Below, piece by piece: positions 11,001 to 23,595 of a stretch of 64,000 nt of DNA. Every line of letters starts with the position of its first letter. Position 1 is the stretch's first letter. Location of the stretch: contig NC_092576.1 in the NCBI RefSeq assembly GCF_037975245.1, positions 16,694,611-16,758,610 of the forward strand, in the 5' to 3' direction. Made by a program: the position numbers and the translations under genes. Source of the DNA: Apostichopus japonicus. Taxonomy: Eukaryota > Echinodermata > Holothuroidea > Aspidochirotida > Stichopodidae. The notes beneath the pieces are model-generated. The model saw nothing but the letters and a program-made list of their open reading frames with translations. It was not told where the DNA came from and made no database searches.

Positions 11001-13100
11001 TTATATTTATGGCAGAGCTGTAGTCGAGTCCAATTAGCCAGAGCCCGATCCAAGTCCGAGTCCATCTGGTCTGGACCAAATACAAGACCCCTCAAGTCCG
11101 AGCCGACTCCAGATACCAAAGATCACCTTTGGTAAAAATTCTTGAACTGTTATGATAATTATGCACCCAGGAGGAAATTTACCTCATGCTATAATTGTTT
11201 TCGGACCAGATAAGTGGCAGCAAGCTTTTCCTGGTTCATAAATGTTCAGCCCGGGCGCTCAACTTTCAAACCATGCAGGGAGAGGCAAAATCATATTCAA
11301 ACCACGACCACCGCCAGGTTAGAACATGCTTGTGAGAACCCTGCTCTACTAAAAGTGATATTCTAGTTACATTTAGGATTGCTCATTAAGATTTTCAAAT
11401 CATCATCATTGTCATGGTTGCTACTTTTTCTGATGTCATCATCATTTGTGAATTATTGTTATTGTTGCCATGTTACATTTGCCAGTATCAATTTTGCTTA
11501 TTGTTCTCTCAAAATTGCAGAGTAGAAGGAAGAAATGTTAGCTAATAGTTACTATAGCATATGTTCTTGGTCTCTAAATTGTTTACGCTGAGGTCAGTAT
11601 GAACAGAAGTGTTTATAATAGTTTTCCTTTCTGTCAAAGTATTTTCTGAATCATTTCATTAATTTTATATTTATACTGGAATTTTCAGTAGGTGTTGGCT
11701 TCATTGAGGGTCAAAGGCTACTCAAGGTCAGTAGTGTAACATAGAGCATCTAACTCAACAAGGAAAAGTTGGTAGTCATATGTAGTGCATTTAGGTTTCT
11801 GACATTGAGTACTATTCTATAAATTTGTACAGTATAGCAGAAGCCCATGTGAGATAACTAGATATCTGAAACTGGAAGCTATGTTAACATGATAGTTCAA
11901 TATTGGAATGATGAATGGAAGTTTGTATGCAGGTGTATCATGTGCTGAGTACTCTTAGCCAAGTCAAAGGTTATTTGAGGCCAATATAGGTAAAATCTGA
12001 AAACCTTCATGATCCCATACTATCTAGTATCTGACTAGTAGCTGCTTTAATAGCTGAATCTTAGGGCAATTAATATATTTATCAGAACAAGTAATGTACC
12101 TCAAAAGACTTCTTAAGCTCTTTTGAGCCCCCATTCAATATTTCAGTGTATTAACTTTATCATTCTTTTAACAAATTTACTCCAAATTGCTAGTTTCATG
12201 TTCTGGCAATGAACCTTTGTCATATCATGTTGCATGAGTGCTGTAACTGGAGGATAGGGTGTTGGGATAAATAGTTCAAAATAATATTAACAAAATTTGT
12301 ACCATATTTTGCTTTTCTTTTTTCCCATATGTTGCCACTGCTTGAATAAGACTAGTTGATAGGACTTTTTGTGAGCTCCACCTTTGACAACAAGGTACCG
12401 TAGACTTCAACTGCATCTTGTTGGCAACATCCTAGGAAAGTTTCAATACACACAGATGTTTCTATAAATGAGGAATCTGATGAACATTCCAATACTGCGA
12501 GTCTTTATTGGACATTTCAGCAGGAGGCAATAACCAATTCTGCTATCGTTACATACTGTAGGTCCTTCATAAAATGCCACTTAAAGAACTGTATTACTTC
12601 CTTGGGAAGGTGAATTTTATTGTCAAATACAACATCTGTCAAATATTTAGTTTCCCAACCTGTCCAACTCCCCACCCCTCCATTTATCCCGAGTAGTTTA
12701 CAGAAACTGGGACAGAACATTTTTTTGTGGGAAACAAGGTTAAATAATGTTGTTTGAGGTATTGAGCATTTATCTATGTCCCTTTCGAATCTAGATAGGA
12801 GGAAGTAGCAAACAATGCAAGGAAAAGATGAAGTTCAAGTGGATGCTTTAATTGCTTTTACCCAAAACATTGCTATATTCATTGATAAATATAATCCACT
12901 TCAAATTCAGTACCGTTATACAACATGCAAAAGAGTTATGATATTGATGTACTTTCTGAATTTAGACCATTGCAGGTGAACAAGTTTAACATTGGTTTTT
13001 AATTTGACTGTATGTAGAAAACACCGGTTACATAATGAACCTCAGATACAATGTCGTGTAAATACATATTACTGCTAGGAGCTGTTTAACAAACAGTGAA
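11001..13100. other. Unassigned sequence with a GAGTCC-rich patch
   Basis: Around 11025-11115 there is a degenerate GAGTCC/GTCCGAG-rich tract of the kind seen in old dispersed repeats. The rest shows no recognisable exon or RNA. The minus-strand frame at 12517-12720 has no supporting motif. Confidence 0.3.
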
Positions 13101-14120
13101 AGAAAAATGTATTACTTGACTATCAAGAGATTCGCAGAACTCCACTCCTTCAACAATATTTACAGTGGTGCAGACTTCAAAGCAGTGCAAGGGCAACAAC
13201 TGCCTATCTCTTTAAGAAATTACCAAGTGCTTTCATTTCTAGCATTTGCATATGTTCAAAAGAAAAATGACAAATTAAAAGATGTGGTCTTTTCAATATG
13301 TTACCACATCTCCCCCCCCCCTCTCTCCCCCATCAAAAAAGTATTGCATGTACAGCAGTAACCCTTTTTGTACATGTGCAATATATGGGGCAGAGCCTTA
13401 TTCATGACTTGACCAAGCCCTTTATCCATTTGAATAGCACAAGTTTATGTCAGTGGTATTCACATCAATGCCTCATAGAAAATGTGCCTCATGGTAAATT
13501 TTCTAGCTGATAGCATGAATGTGAATGAGCTGAAGTTGTAGAAGTTGCTTTGTTTATATATTTCTGAAAGTAACATGAAATTTCATATTGATTTTTAATG
13601 AAAATATTTGCATTTATCAGTAATAAACAGAAAGAAGACATAATGATTTCTGCTATAGTGTCTTATCTCTGCCTCTTATGTTAAAATTGTGTTCATTGGT
13701 TGGTCCTTGTTCTTCGAACATATTGCTCCCTAACTCAGCAAACCCATATTCGATCTGAATATGCTAATTCAGACAGCTTACTGTTCTAGCAAGTTCTCGA
13801 CCAATTATATTGATGAATTTGCATCTGGATGAATTTCCACTGGATGAATTTGAATCATGCCAACTATGTAAGGAGCCATTTCTTTAAACCTTGCAAGACT
13901 GGTCTATAGAGTTTCAGCTATTTAATACAAGCCGATCGATGAAGAATTCAAATACTGTGTAATCCTATCCTACTTCAAAGGTGTACGTGGTCGAAAGGTT
14001 TCCTAGTAAAATTACTGGTCCTTTCAGATCTGCAACTTCATCTTGAGAACTTCTTTTTGGTCACATAGTAGCTTGAAACAATTGGAAGTTGGAGACAGTA
14101 CTTTGAAGATATGTGCTTCG
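13101..14120. other. Unassigned sequence
   Basis: Nothing convincing was seen on either strand. Short C-runs occur near 13312-13325. The open frame at 13107-13361 lacks splice sites or motifs. Confidence 0.3.
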
Positions 14121-14132
14121 GCACCATGTACC

Positions 14133-14685
14133 CAGTGGCGTAGCCACGAGGGGGGGGGGGGGTGGGGGCGACAGCCCCATGAAAGCTTGTCGCCCGCCCA
14201 CTGGGATTTTGGGTGTCGAAAAAATTACATGTGCGAAAAATATATCATTCATTGGTCTGCATGGTATCGAATCTCCATGATGACCACTCATGAACGACCC
14301 TTCGACCGCGGACCGGCAGTAGGCTATAGTTGCTGAAAAACCTGACGTGACATAGCGCATAGGCCGAGATATGTCATGATATTTCAAAGCAACTTACCAG
14401 ATTGTCTTTTTTCTTCTATTTCTCTAAACTATTTGATGACCATATCAAGACATGGGGATCTCAAAATAAAGGATGTTGTGAAACTTTAGAGCAGCTTACA
14501 AGGCCTGGGAAGTGTTATTTCCAACGATCTAGGAGGTCTTTATAGCTGAAAACTTCCCGTACGCTGAGCGCCAACCCATGGTGGCACTCCACTCAGGTAG
14601 TAACAAGACGCCCTCCCAGGAATTGGTCAAGCCCCCCCCCCAAGCGCCCACCCCCTCCACTGGAACAATCCTGGCTACGTCACTG
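14133..14685. mobile_element. hAT-type MITE with intact TIRs and 8-bp TSD
   Basis: The termini are CAGTGGCGTAGCCA at 14133-14146 and TGGCTACGTCACTG at 14672-14685, inverted with one mismatch in 14. The 8-bp word CATGTACC flanks both ends exactly (14125-14132 and 14686-14693). TIR sequence and TSD length fit the hAT superfamily. The 553-bp element has G- and C-runs near its ends and no transposase, so it is non-autonomous. Confidence 0.92.
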
Positions 14686-14841
14686 CATGTACCACAGGTT
14701 TATCTGATATCAAAGTGAAAGCGGCTTTCCACAAGAATAAAGAACTCAATCCCCACGCAAACAAGACTACCTACGTATAGTTTTCATTGAGGATTCCAAT
14801 AATTCCTGCAATTTCCTACCAATAACATATGGAAAGTCACT

Positions 14842-15233
14842 CCTGTTATCGTGGCGGAGCTAGGGGTATTGGTAAGAGGGGGTGAGAATGGTCTGTATAG
14901 GCGCTTTCGACTTTATCTAAGCGGAGCGCCACCACAGGTTGGCGCAGAGCGTACAGAAATCTTTTGAGTAAAGATACTCCCTATATGGCCGGAAATTACC
15001 CTTTCCGGGCCTTGCTAATTTGCAGATAAACGAAGAATAAATAGGTGTCATCGCCAACAAAATGTGACAAATGTCAATAGGTAGATGAGAGCGCCATAAA
15101 AAAGTCAATAATCGCGAATAAGTAAAAAAAGTGATAAATAGCTGAAAAGGGCGCCAGCAGTCCATATGAGTCCGTTGAGGGGGGGGGGGGCATCCGCCCC
15201 TGACTGTATTGACGCTCCGCAACTGTTGGGAGC
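14842..15233 (+). mobile_element. hAT-type MITE, copy 1 of the bracketing pair
   Basis: Element 14850-15225 has ends CGTGGCGGAGC and GCTCCGCAACTG. It is preceded by CCTGTTAT (14842-14849) and followed by TTGGGAGC (15226-15233), so it lacks a matching TSD of its own. Its interior (CTTTCGACTTTATCT, GGTTGGCGCAGAGCG, ATTGACATTTGTCACATT as complement) is closely repeated in the same orientation at 16941-17269. It is non-coding. Confidence 0.85.
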
Positions 15234-16932
15234 TCAGTGTAGGAAGAGAAGGGGGGAGAGGGATGGTATTTTTTAACGGTTTGGGTGAGCGTCTGCAATG
15301 TTTCGTAATGACATGTTATCGCAAGCGTTCAACATGCTCAAATAAAAAGAATGAATGAGGAGGAATTCATATCACTTTTCAATCATTTTTTGAAACAAAT
15401 TGAGCGAATTGATCGCTAGTAATCTTGAAATTGGTTTTATCACGGTCATTGTCATGTTTCTCATATGTACCTTTCTCATATAAAAGAATTCTGTACGTAA
15501 TGTTATCAGAAATACTTTTAAAATGACACCAAAGAGATTAACAATTCTTTTCGAATTTGTTAATAATATTGTCTTTTAAGAGACACCGTAGACACGTTGC
15601 TCGGTTGGGTTTACTGCAATAGTGGCAAATGGAGACCAATATCCACACTTAGTGGACCTAATGTTATAGTCGTGCATTGACCTTGAACAGAGGGGCCTAC
15701 CGTGAAAACGTACGGAAAATTCACCCTTTTATATCTCAGCGAGACAATTCCACTGGATACAATAATACGACTCAAAAGTCCTTAGATGTGGTCATCATAA
15801 CAATCACAATAAAAGATATGTATGAAAAGCAGATTAAAGATATGATGGAAACTCAAATGTGGACCAAAAACACGATGTCCCTACGGATGCCGTTTAGTGA
15901 CATTTACATAATTTGTGTGTAGTAGGTTCCGTAGCTCTTTTGTGGAAAAACTTTGTAATATGCTTAAAGTTGGTAGTTCATCCATGCTTTAGATTAATGA
16001 GAGACATAGTTCATCACGTTTTATGAGGAGGGAGGCTATTTTTAAAAATCTGGGTAATAGGTACTGTAACTATTTTCTTGGAGAAAGCTTGGAATATGCG
16101 GATAAGGAAGAACGTTTCGAGTTCCTCCCACGCATTAGATAAATGAGGGACCTAGTTCATAACGCTTTGCGAGGATATCTCATATATTAGGTGTAAGAGA
16201 AGCGGTGATTGTAAGGAAGGGAAGGGGAGAATGGGGGGGGGGTAAATGATGTTACCAGGGGGACCTAATAATTTGTCCTAAATGAGATTTAAAAAAATCA
16301 TTATTGTAAGTAAATTTCATTACTGCCTGCTCTCGCTGATTTCTTTTAACCCTATAGAGCGGAGTGTGTGAGGTGAAGAAGGGTAGGGCAGAATGGGGAG
16401 GGATGATAAATGACGATGTAACCAGGGGGCTGATAATTCGTTCAATAAGAGATTTGAAAATATATATATATGTAGGTTTATATCATTAATGCCTGCTCTC
16501 ACTGATTTCTTTCAACCCTAAGTTACGCTTATCGGAAGACTATACGCCGATAATACAATTCTTTAACAAAGAGATGCTTCTAATTTATTAAACTGTGTAA
16601 CTTTCATTAATCTATTTGGAAAAAATATGCTTTTAAGTTGAAAGACTCAGTAAGGATCAATTAAGTAGAACAAAGATCGTTGCGTGCTGCGTGTAACGAT
16701 GAAGTTTCCTACATTGGGATGGAAGAGTATCAGGGAGTGTAAGATTGAGTGGGAAGTTAAATGACGGTGTAACTGAGAAATTAAAAAAATCTTAGTGATA
16801 AAATCATTATTGCTTGCTCTTTGTTGATTTAACATTAGAATAAATGTCTCTAATCATTAGATATTCCTTTAACATACGAGGTTCGGTTGGGGAAGGGGGG
16901 GGGGATACTAGACGGATTGACGGGGAAGAAGA
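15234..16932. repeat. 1.7-kb segment between two MITEs, with internal diverged repeats
   Basis: This block is bracketed by TTGGGAGC on both sides. Its right half contains repeated blocks: GCCTGCTCTC.CTGATTTCTTT near 16325 and 16491, a relative TGCTTGCTCTTTGTTGATTT near 16812, and AGGG.AGAATGGGG near 16222 and 16388. No coding sequence was recognised; the frame at 15677-15922 has no motif. Confidence 0.6.
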
Positions 16933-17277
16933 TTGGGAGCCAGTGGCGGAGCTAGGGATATTGGTCAGAGGGGCGAGAAAGGTCTGTACGGGCGCTTTCG
17001 ACTTTATCTGAGCGGAGCGCCACCACAGGTTGGCGCAGAGCGTTCAGGTATCTTTTGAGTAAAGATACTCCCTATATCGCCGGAAATGACCCTTTAGGTA
17101 TAGGTGTAATCGCCAACAAAATGTGACAAATGTCAATAGGTAGATGAGAGCGCAATAAAAAAGTAAATAATCGCGAATAAGTAAAAAGTGGTGAATAGCT
17201 GAAAAGGGCGCCAGCTTCCCGTTTGAGTCCGCCCCCCCCCCGCCTGACTGTATGGACGCTCCGCCAATGCCTGTTAT
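16933..17277 (+). mobile_element. hAT-type MITE, copy 2 of the bracketing pair
   Basis: Element 16941-17269 runs from CAGTGGCGGAGC to GCTCCGCCAATG. It is preceded by TTGGGAGC (16933-16940) and followed by CCTGTTAT (17270-17277), the reverse arrangement of the words around copy 1. It has a small internal deletion relative to copy 1 (the stretch after CCCTTT). It is non-coding. Confidence 0.85.
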
Positions 17278-17440
17278 GACATTAGAAACAAATACTGATA
17301 TGAGATGAGTGTGGTATATACCTACTGACGACTGATAACAGTATTATAGTGCATGTTCTAGCCTTTTGACATCGTATGAATCTAGCAGACAACGTACAGG
17401 TACCGTCTGGTACCATTATCCGTTTTGAGTGCTATTTAGG

Positions 17441-18119
17441 GGTTCTAGGACAAAATCCCCCGGACAAAATCCCCCCAGACAATATCCCCCTGACCCATAC
17501 AAAGCCTGCCTGCAACAACCAGGGATGGCCCAGGTGTGACAGTCAAGGCATGGGACATTGCACTGGTTAGGGTACCGTTCAGGGGATTGGTCAGGGGACT
17601 GGTCAGGGTACTAGTGAGGGTACTGGCGAGTGTAACTGTGAGGGCTCCTGTTAGGGTACATGTGAGGGTACCGGTCAAGGTACTGGTCATGTGACTGGTC
17701 AGGGTACAGGTCATCATACTGGTCACTCTACCAGTCAGGGTTCCACTCAGTGTACTGGTTAGGGTACTGGTCAGGATACCAGTCCGGATACTGGTCAGGG
17801 GATTGGTCGGGAGATCATTGAGGGTAACTGTCAGGCTCACTATTAAGGTACCGGTCGGGGTATGGTCGGAGTACTGGTCCGGGAACCACTGAGAGTACCA
17901 ATGGAAATACTGGTGAGGGTACCGGATGACGGTACTGGATGACGATACCGGGGACCGGGATGACGCATTTTTGTAAAGAATTGATGGGATTTTTTATAGC
18001 TTGGGGAGATTTTGGCTTGGGTGGATTTTGTCCTAGGGGGATTTTGTCCAAGGGGGATTTTGGCTCTGGGGGATTTTGTCCTAGGGGGACTTTGTCCGGG
18101 GGGATTTTGTCCTGTCACC
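17441..18119. mobile_element. Mutator-like MITE with 9-bp TSD and minisatellite cargo
   Basis: The 9-bp word CTATTTAGG flanks the element exactly (17432-17440 and 18120-18128). The ends are inverted: GGTTCTAGGACAAAATCC on the left against the complement of GGATTTTGTCCTGTCACC on the right. Subterminal GGACAAAATCCCCC words are repeated two to five times on each side in opposite orientation. TSD length points to the Mutator-like superfamily. The interior (about 17565-17950) is a GGTACTGGTCAGG-type minisatellite. No transposase is present. Confidence 0.82.
17565..17950. repeat. Minisatellite of 12-mer GGTCAGGGTACT-like units
   Basis: Imperfect short units mixing ACTGGT, CAGGGT and ACCGGT words run for almost 400 bp inside the Mutator-like element. 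The open frames rich in T and L on the minus strand are products of the repeat. Confidence 0.85.
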
Positions 18120-18129
18120 CTATTTAGGT

Positions 18130-21100
18130 ATTAGTATTGGACCAAAAACAGTATTAATGTCGGCACGAAGCAAACGTTAAAGAAAGCTCAAATGTTGTTT
18201 GTCCATCTCTAACATCCCTGGTGGAACTATGGAAATATTTGAAAATTGTCAGCACTGTGGCAAGTCCCCAGACATTTTGATATGTTACCATTATAGTTAA
18301 CAAATTGGGTAAAGCCTGTTCAGGGAATGATGATAAGCAGCCCCTCCACTTTTATGTTTTTGACAAAATACTATACACTCAAAGCCAGATTTTTAAAGCA
18401 AAAAAATTATGGCTCAGGAACTAATGGTATACTGGCAGTTTTGAACTAAAATCGACAGTGAATATTACATGAATTGCATCAAAACATAATTTATAAATGC
18501 ATGCGCAGTTGCAACTGTTCACTGTATGTTTATTTTTTTCACTCCTCAGAGGAACACTGCTACAAATAGTCAAACAATTTTCAATTGATCAGGAATACAA
18601 CAGAAATTGTCCCTTTCTGTACACTACTGTACAGTATACTGTGTTGCTGACTCAAAACATAAACAGAGATAGAGGCAGTGAATGTGATTGCTTAAAATTC
18701 ATCAAAAATTGTTGACGATTTGTTTTTTTAAACTTCTACCCAGAAATCTGGCTTATTACCAAACACATACAGTAGTGGAGATTAGCATGATATTAAAAGA
18801 CGAGACACAATAAAAATTGTACAATCATATTCAAGCAGTTGATTGTATTTTCTATCCCAGTTTATATTTTCCACAAGATTTATTTCACATAAACCAGGAT
18901 ACTTGCACTATTTCATGACCTCAATTTACTGACCTCTCTCATACATGAGAAACATTTTGGGAACTAACTTATACCTCAAGTATTTATCTAGACTTACCAG
19001 TATAGGCTGTATCTAATACCGTAACCAATGCAAATGACCACAATATCATGGAGTTTCCATGCTTGGAGGGACAAAATTATACACAATACCCCTGGATTGC
19101 ACAATTTCATACCTACAGTATAGTTACAAATGTTGTGGTTTTACAGTATGTTTCATTGGGCTGCACTAGGTTTCCATGACATTGGTGCTAGTTGCATGTG
19201 CCTTTGCTGTATTCACGCCCCTCAATTTTGAGGGGAAATAATTTAATTTTGTTTAAAGAATAAACTGGTTCTTGGAGTAATAAAAGACCACACGCTTTCA
19301 GTAATTAAGTCAGGCCTAACATTGTAAACTTTTCCCATAGCATAACCCCTGAACCCCACTTGTAGAATTGTGAAACCGTGGTTCAGAAACAATGCAGTGT
19401 ACCCCTGGAGATTTTGAGGGATAAAAGTTTGAAAGATTTTTATAATAGTAATCTGCTTAACAAATACCCTTAGTCCTGCACAAGTATCTGTGTGGTGGTT
19501 GTTGAAAATTACTATGGCTTGCTGATCTTGCTTGGAATACAAACTTAAAACATCTTAAAACATGAGAAATGCATTTAAGAACAGTTAAAGCAAGGTAAGG
19601 CAGCAAAATATCCAGTAACCTCAACACTTAAGCATCAGGACCACTTCAGTTGTATAAAAAGTTCCATGTTCTTGACAAGCAGCTGCAAATGTTCCCTAAT
19701 ACTTACAAAAACATGTAGTGCCACAATGTCACCAAACTAAAATATTTCAAGAAGTACATTGCAAAAGAATGAGTCCATTTATACAGTTAAATATGTAGAA
19801 GACTTCCCATGAAGACTGGTCTGCATTCTCTTGGTTCTGTCTGCTTGAAGCTTATCATATTAATTTCCTCTATCTTTTATATGGTGTAACAGTGTAACAT
19901 ATCCTGGAACTAGTTAGTTTTCTGTTACTGCTCTGCATTTATGTGAAGCAAATACTACATTACTGTGCCAATCCAACAACTATTCCCAGCAACTTCCTAA
20001 CTCCATTGAAAGATGTGCTGTGTCCCAGAGGATATACATGAGATGTGTGAATCTACTTCGCGATTTACAGGACATACTTTTGCTTTGCTTGGCATCGGCT
20101 TCTATGCAAGCTTTTAATTGATAAGCCCAACAAGGAGCTACTGTATACCACTATGTACAGCATGATGAAAAGCTTGGTTGATGATTGTATTCACCCCACT
20201 GTAAACTGTGTGATAATCTTGCCTGGCATTTCTAATTAGAGCATATCCTTTGCTGTATTAGCCTGTAGATCTATCCATCTGTTGGTACAAAAAGAAAAGC
20301 TTTCTCTTAAAGATATGCTGATTTGGTCCCAATTATAGCACGCGCAATATAGCTTGGAATGTTTTGCGATTACCGATTATACCTCACATGACCTCACACT
20401 CTACAAATGAAGAAAACAATAAACTGCTTTACAAAACTAAATCTCCTGTAATTCAGCCAATATTTTAATCATCTCACTACCTTTCATATATACTATTTTC
20501 ACTGTAAATTTCAATTCGTTTATCCATCCCATTTCGGGCCCATCAATTCTTGATTCATCTTGCCTTGTATACAACATTACACATTTTATTTATGCAGCCA
20601 TGCATTCAATTGGAGCTGAAACAGCTCCCTACCATAGCAAGTGCTTTTAAAAGTTGCAAGTCATTCAAGCTTTAACAATTGTAAAGATTTCAAAATTTAA
20701 ATATACATGTACATTTTATGTGGACCTAGCCTGACAATTTGGTGTTGTCTTGCATTGACCTTTAAGATTAAAAACCAGAGAGTGGATATACTGTAGCTCT
20801 AGTGTAGTTAAATACTATGGACATAGAGGAAAAGATACCACTACATTAACCAGATCATACAAAAGTTTTCATCCCTTCTGATTGTTTCTTTCTTCATTCC
20901 ATAACTTTGGAATAAATTACCTCAGATGTTACTCGTATTTAAGATAATAGAGTCCTATGGTATCAAGTTTATGCAATGTCAAACATACAGAATATTAACT
21001 TACTTTTTGGTTAATTCAGAAAATATCTTCCATTTTGCTGTCAATGATGCAGTAGGTCACCACATCAGTCTGTCCCAGACGGCATCTGTGCTCTAGCTAT

Positions 21101-21915
21101 GATTGCTACCGTTCCAACATTGACTTTTTCACTGCATGGCAGCTACATCGTACAGTGTTATTCCCTTGGATAGTGGGCTGTTGTCATTCATCTTGAGATT
21201 GAGAATGTTGATCATCAAATTTGTCTGAGAAAACATTAACAGTGCCAATCAAATGAATATCAATGGTCAGAGTGTAGATGTGCATTATTTCAATTTTTAT
21301 TGTACACTTCTCTCCAATATATTTTGGGCCAATACAGAGCTCAGATCTTTAACACTGAATATTGCACATTTAGTCAACTTGGTATTACTTATGGATCTAA
21401 ACAGACTTAACAAAATGACTTACAGTATATGCAAGGGAGGGGATAGAAGGCTTTATCAAATTTTTGTGTTATATAGATTTTTGGAGGATGTTAACTTTTA
21501 ATTAGGTGCACTCAGCTTTTGTAATAGTTACATTATGGAAATGTACTGACTCAATAACCTTTTGGATGCATGGCATTGTTATTTTGTACAAATTTTGGCT
21601 AGTTATAAATAAGACACTTGAAACACAATGCATCACTTGAGAGACTTAGATTAAAGGTGTTCTGCATTGGCCCAAATTTGATGCTAGATTTTCTAGTATT
21701 ATATCCTTTAACTGTTCTTATTGATACCCTCACTGGTATATTCAGACATCTTACAGTACAGTGGTGTTTAGAATGTCTGAGAATATTTTGGAGAGTAAAG
21801 ACTTCCAAGAACTTTTTGAAAAGTTCTAGCAATTATAGCATCTCTTATTCAATACTACTTGTAAGTTACATTTGCATGTTGACTTCAGTCTCTAATAATC
21901 TAGCATAGCTACGTA
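18130..21915. other. Long unassigned intergenic or intronic stretch
   Basis: AT-rich, largely unique-looking sequence with frequent ACAGTA/TACTGT words. I checked it for the missing upstream exons of the Cys-loop receptor (signal peptide, the ligand-domain start and a short exon before the conserved W) and did not find them. The open frames at 18497, 19243, 21253 and 21618 have no supporting features. Confidence 0.3.
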
Positions 21916-21921
21916 CAGTAT

Positions 21922-22515
21922 AGTAAAGGCTTCATAATTGACGCACCCCCGTAATTGACGCACCTTAAATTATTACTAGCAACGATACAGCAGGCCACCT
22001 AAACTTTTTTGCAGTCAAACAGAATTACATATTTCATGAGTTTGAATCCACTTGAGGTATTTGCTGACCAACTTGTGGTATTTTTTAAGCTTTTAACACC
22101 CTCCCCCCAGTTTTGCACGTTTTTTGGCCATTTGTTAATCTTACACCTTTAAAATACCCAACATTACCTCAATATGATAACACTACTCTCTGGGACATGA
22201 CCTGTCAGAGCTTAGAGGCTCAGAGCATAGCAAACAGCATCTAAAGTCAATGGATGTATACTAAGGCCTACACTACAGTTAGCTTATCGACGAATGTGTC
22301 AATTTAGGGGTATGAAATAACTTGACACGGCAGACATTTTGTGGTCAAATTCTGCTCAATTGTACGGTGCATAGGCACAGAACCTTAAATATTTTGAGAT
22401 CAGAACATTTCTGAGGAACTAAACATATGAAAAACACACACAGTTGAGTAATTTGGATTTTTCCCTGATAGATATCATTGATCAAATCCTTAAGTGCGTC
22501 AATTATAAGCCCACA
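21922..22515. mobile_element. TIR element, GGCTTATAATTGACGCAC family, near full length
   Basis: GGCTTCATAATTGACGCAC at 21929-21947 is inverted as GTGCGTCAATTATAAGCC at 22494-22511. Near the left end, GTAATTGACGCACC is repeated once more. The 5' 400 bp match 6045-6468. TACAGTA occurs just outside both ends (21914-21920 and 22519-22525), but that word is common in the region, so a TSD is unproven. There is no coding capacity; it is a non-autonomous DNA transposon of uncertain superfamily. Confidence 0.75.
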
Positions 22516-22944
22516 TGCTACAGTATCTGGTCATGATTAGGGCAATGTACAGTAACATAATTGTCCAGAAAAATCTAAGGCCATATATGATACATACATG
22601 CACAGTAGGCTAAGAAGTTAAGCTGACCTACTTGAAATCTAATTTCTCTGGCAGTAGGTATTAATTTGTAGCTCAAACTACAGACCAGTTTACCCTTGAC
22701 CCAATGATAAGGTAGTGTTAGGACTTGGACTATGGCCCTAGGCTACAGCCGAACGTAGGCTAGGCCTTACAAGTTTTAGGCTAGAAGCTAGTCTAGACTA
22801 TAGTATTGAAATATGGGTATGAACAAATAACGTGAAGCTGTATGCAATAACGTTATAATATCAACGTTATTAATATCACCAAACTTATTGACTAATCTCA
22901 TGGACCTTACCTGAAGTTGTTGGTGAGACGTTTTCGTGTTAACG

Positions 22945-23080
22945 GTACTTTTTTTAAGAAAAAGTCAACAAGGAAAGAACCTGGGCACGAAAACCAAACT
23001 ACCCGGCGAACGACTGACCCGATCTCAAGCCCAGTCCCCTTGCATCGAGAGGGAACAGATACTACACATCATCTTATATT
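22945..23080 (+). repeat. Dispersed repeat (matches 41990-42155)
   Basis: AAAGAACCTGGGCACGAAAACCAAACTACC...GATC..TTCTCAA-like sequence followed by CCCCTTGCATCGA and ATACT.CACATCATCTT is shared in the same orientation with 41990-42155. The short open frames over it in both places are not conserved with each other. Confidence 0.65.
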
Positions 23081-23404
23081 AGCCGAAACTGTTATTGGGT
23101 TGCATGCAATGCAGCCTACGGGTATGCTTTAGCGTTAGCCCTGGCGTATACAGTGTACACAGTGTAGAGCGTATACACTGAATACAGGCTACTGCCGCTG
23201 TCAAGAAAACTACGGATGCCTGTACGTCAGGTCAACTTATATACCAACTGGGGGATATACTTTGAGAGCAAGACTTAGGTTTACCGTAAGGGTTTGACCA
23301 ATTGGATTTTTCCTTGCCAAATGACCCAAAAAGTAGGTAGCAACTTATAACGACTGATATGCAGTCCTAGTACCATAAGGTATGCTGATGTAAAATTTCA
23401 AGTT

Positions 23405-23475
23405 GATCCAATCATTTCACCTCAGGTAAACCTAAGCACCAACTTGGAGAAGTAAACGTAAATACCAATTCAGTG

Positions 23476-23526
<51 letters not shown>

Positions 23527-23535
23527 TTCTTATAA

Positions 23536-23580
<45 letters not shown>
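23405..23580 (-). repeat. TA-cored dispersed repeat, minus copy
   Basis: Read on the minus strand it gives the same flank-core-flank order as 4955-5190: TTATAAGAAACTTTATA, (TA)n, AATTGGTATTTACGTTTACTTC, GCTTAGGTTTACCT. The core is about 45 bp here against about 110 bp in the other copy. A second (TA)n run follows to 23580. Confidence 0.75.
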
Positions 23581-23583
<3 letters not shown>

Positions 23584-23595
23584 TAACTATGGATC

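Noticed and set aside
12517-12720. 67-codon minus-strand frame
   Set aside because: No splice borders, motif or conserved context.
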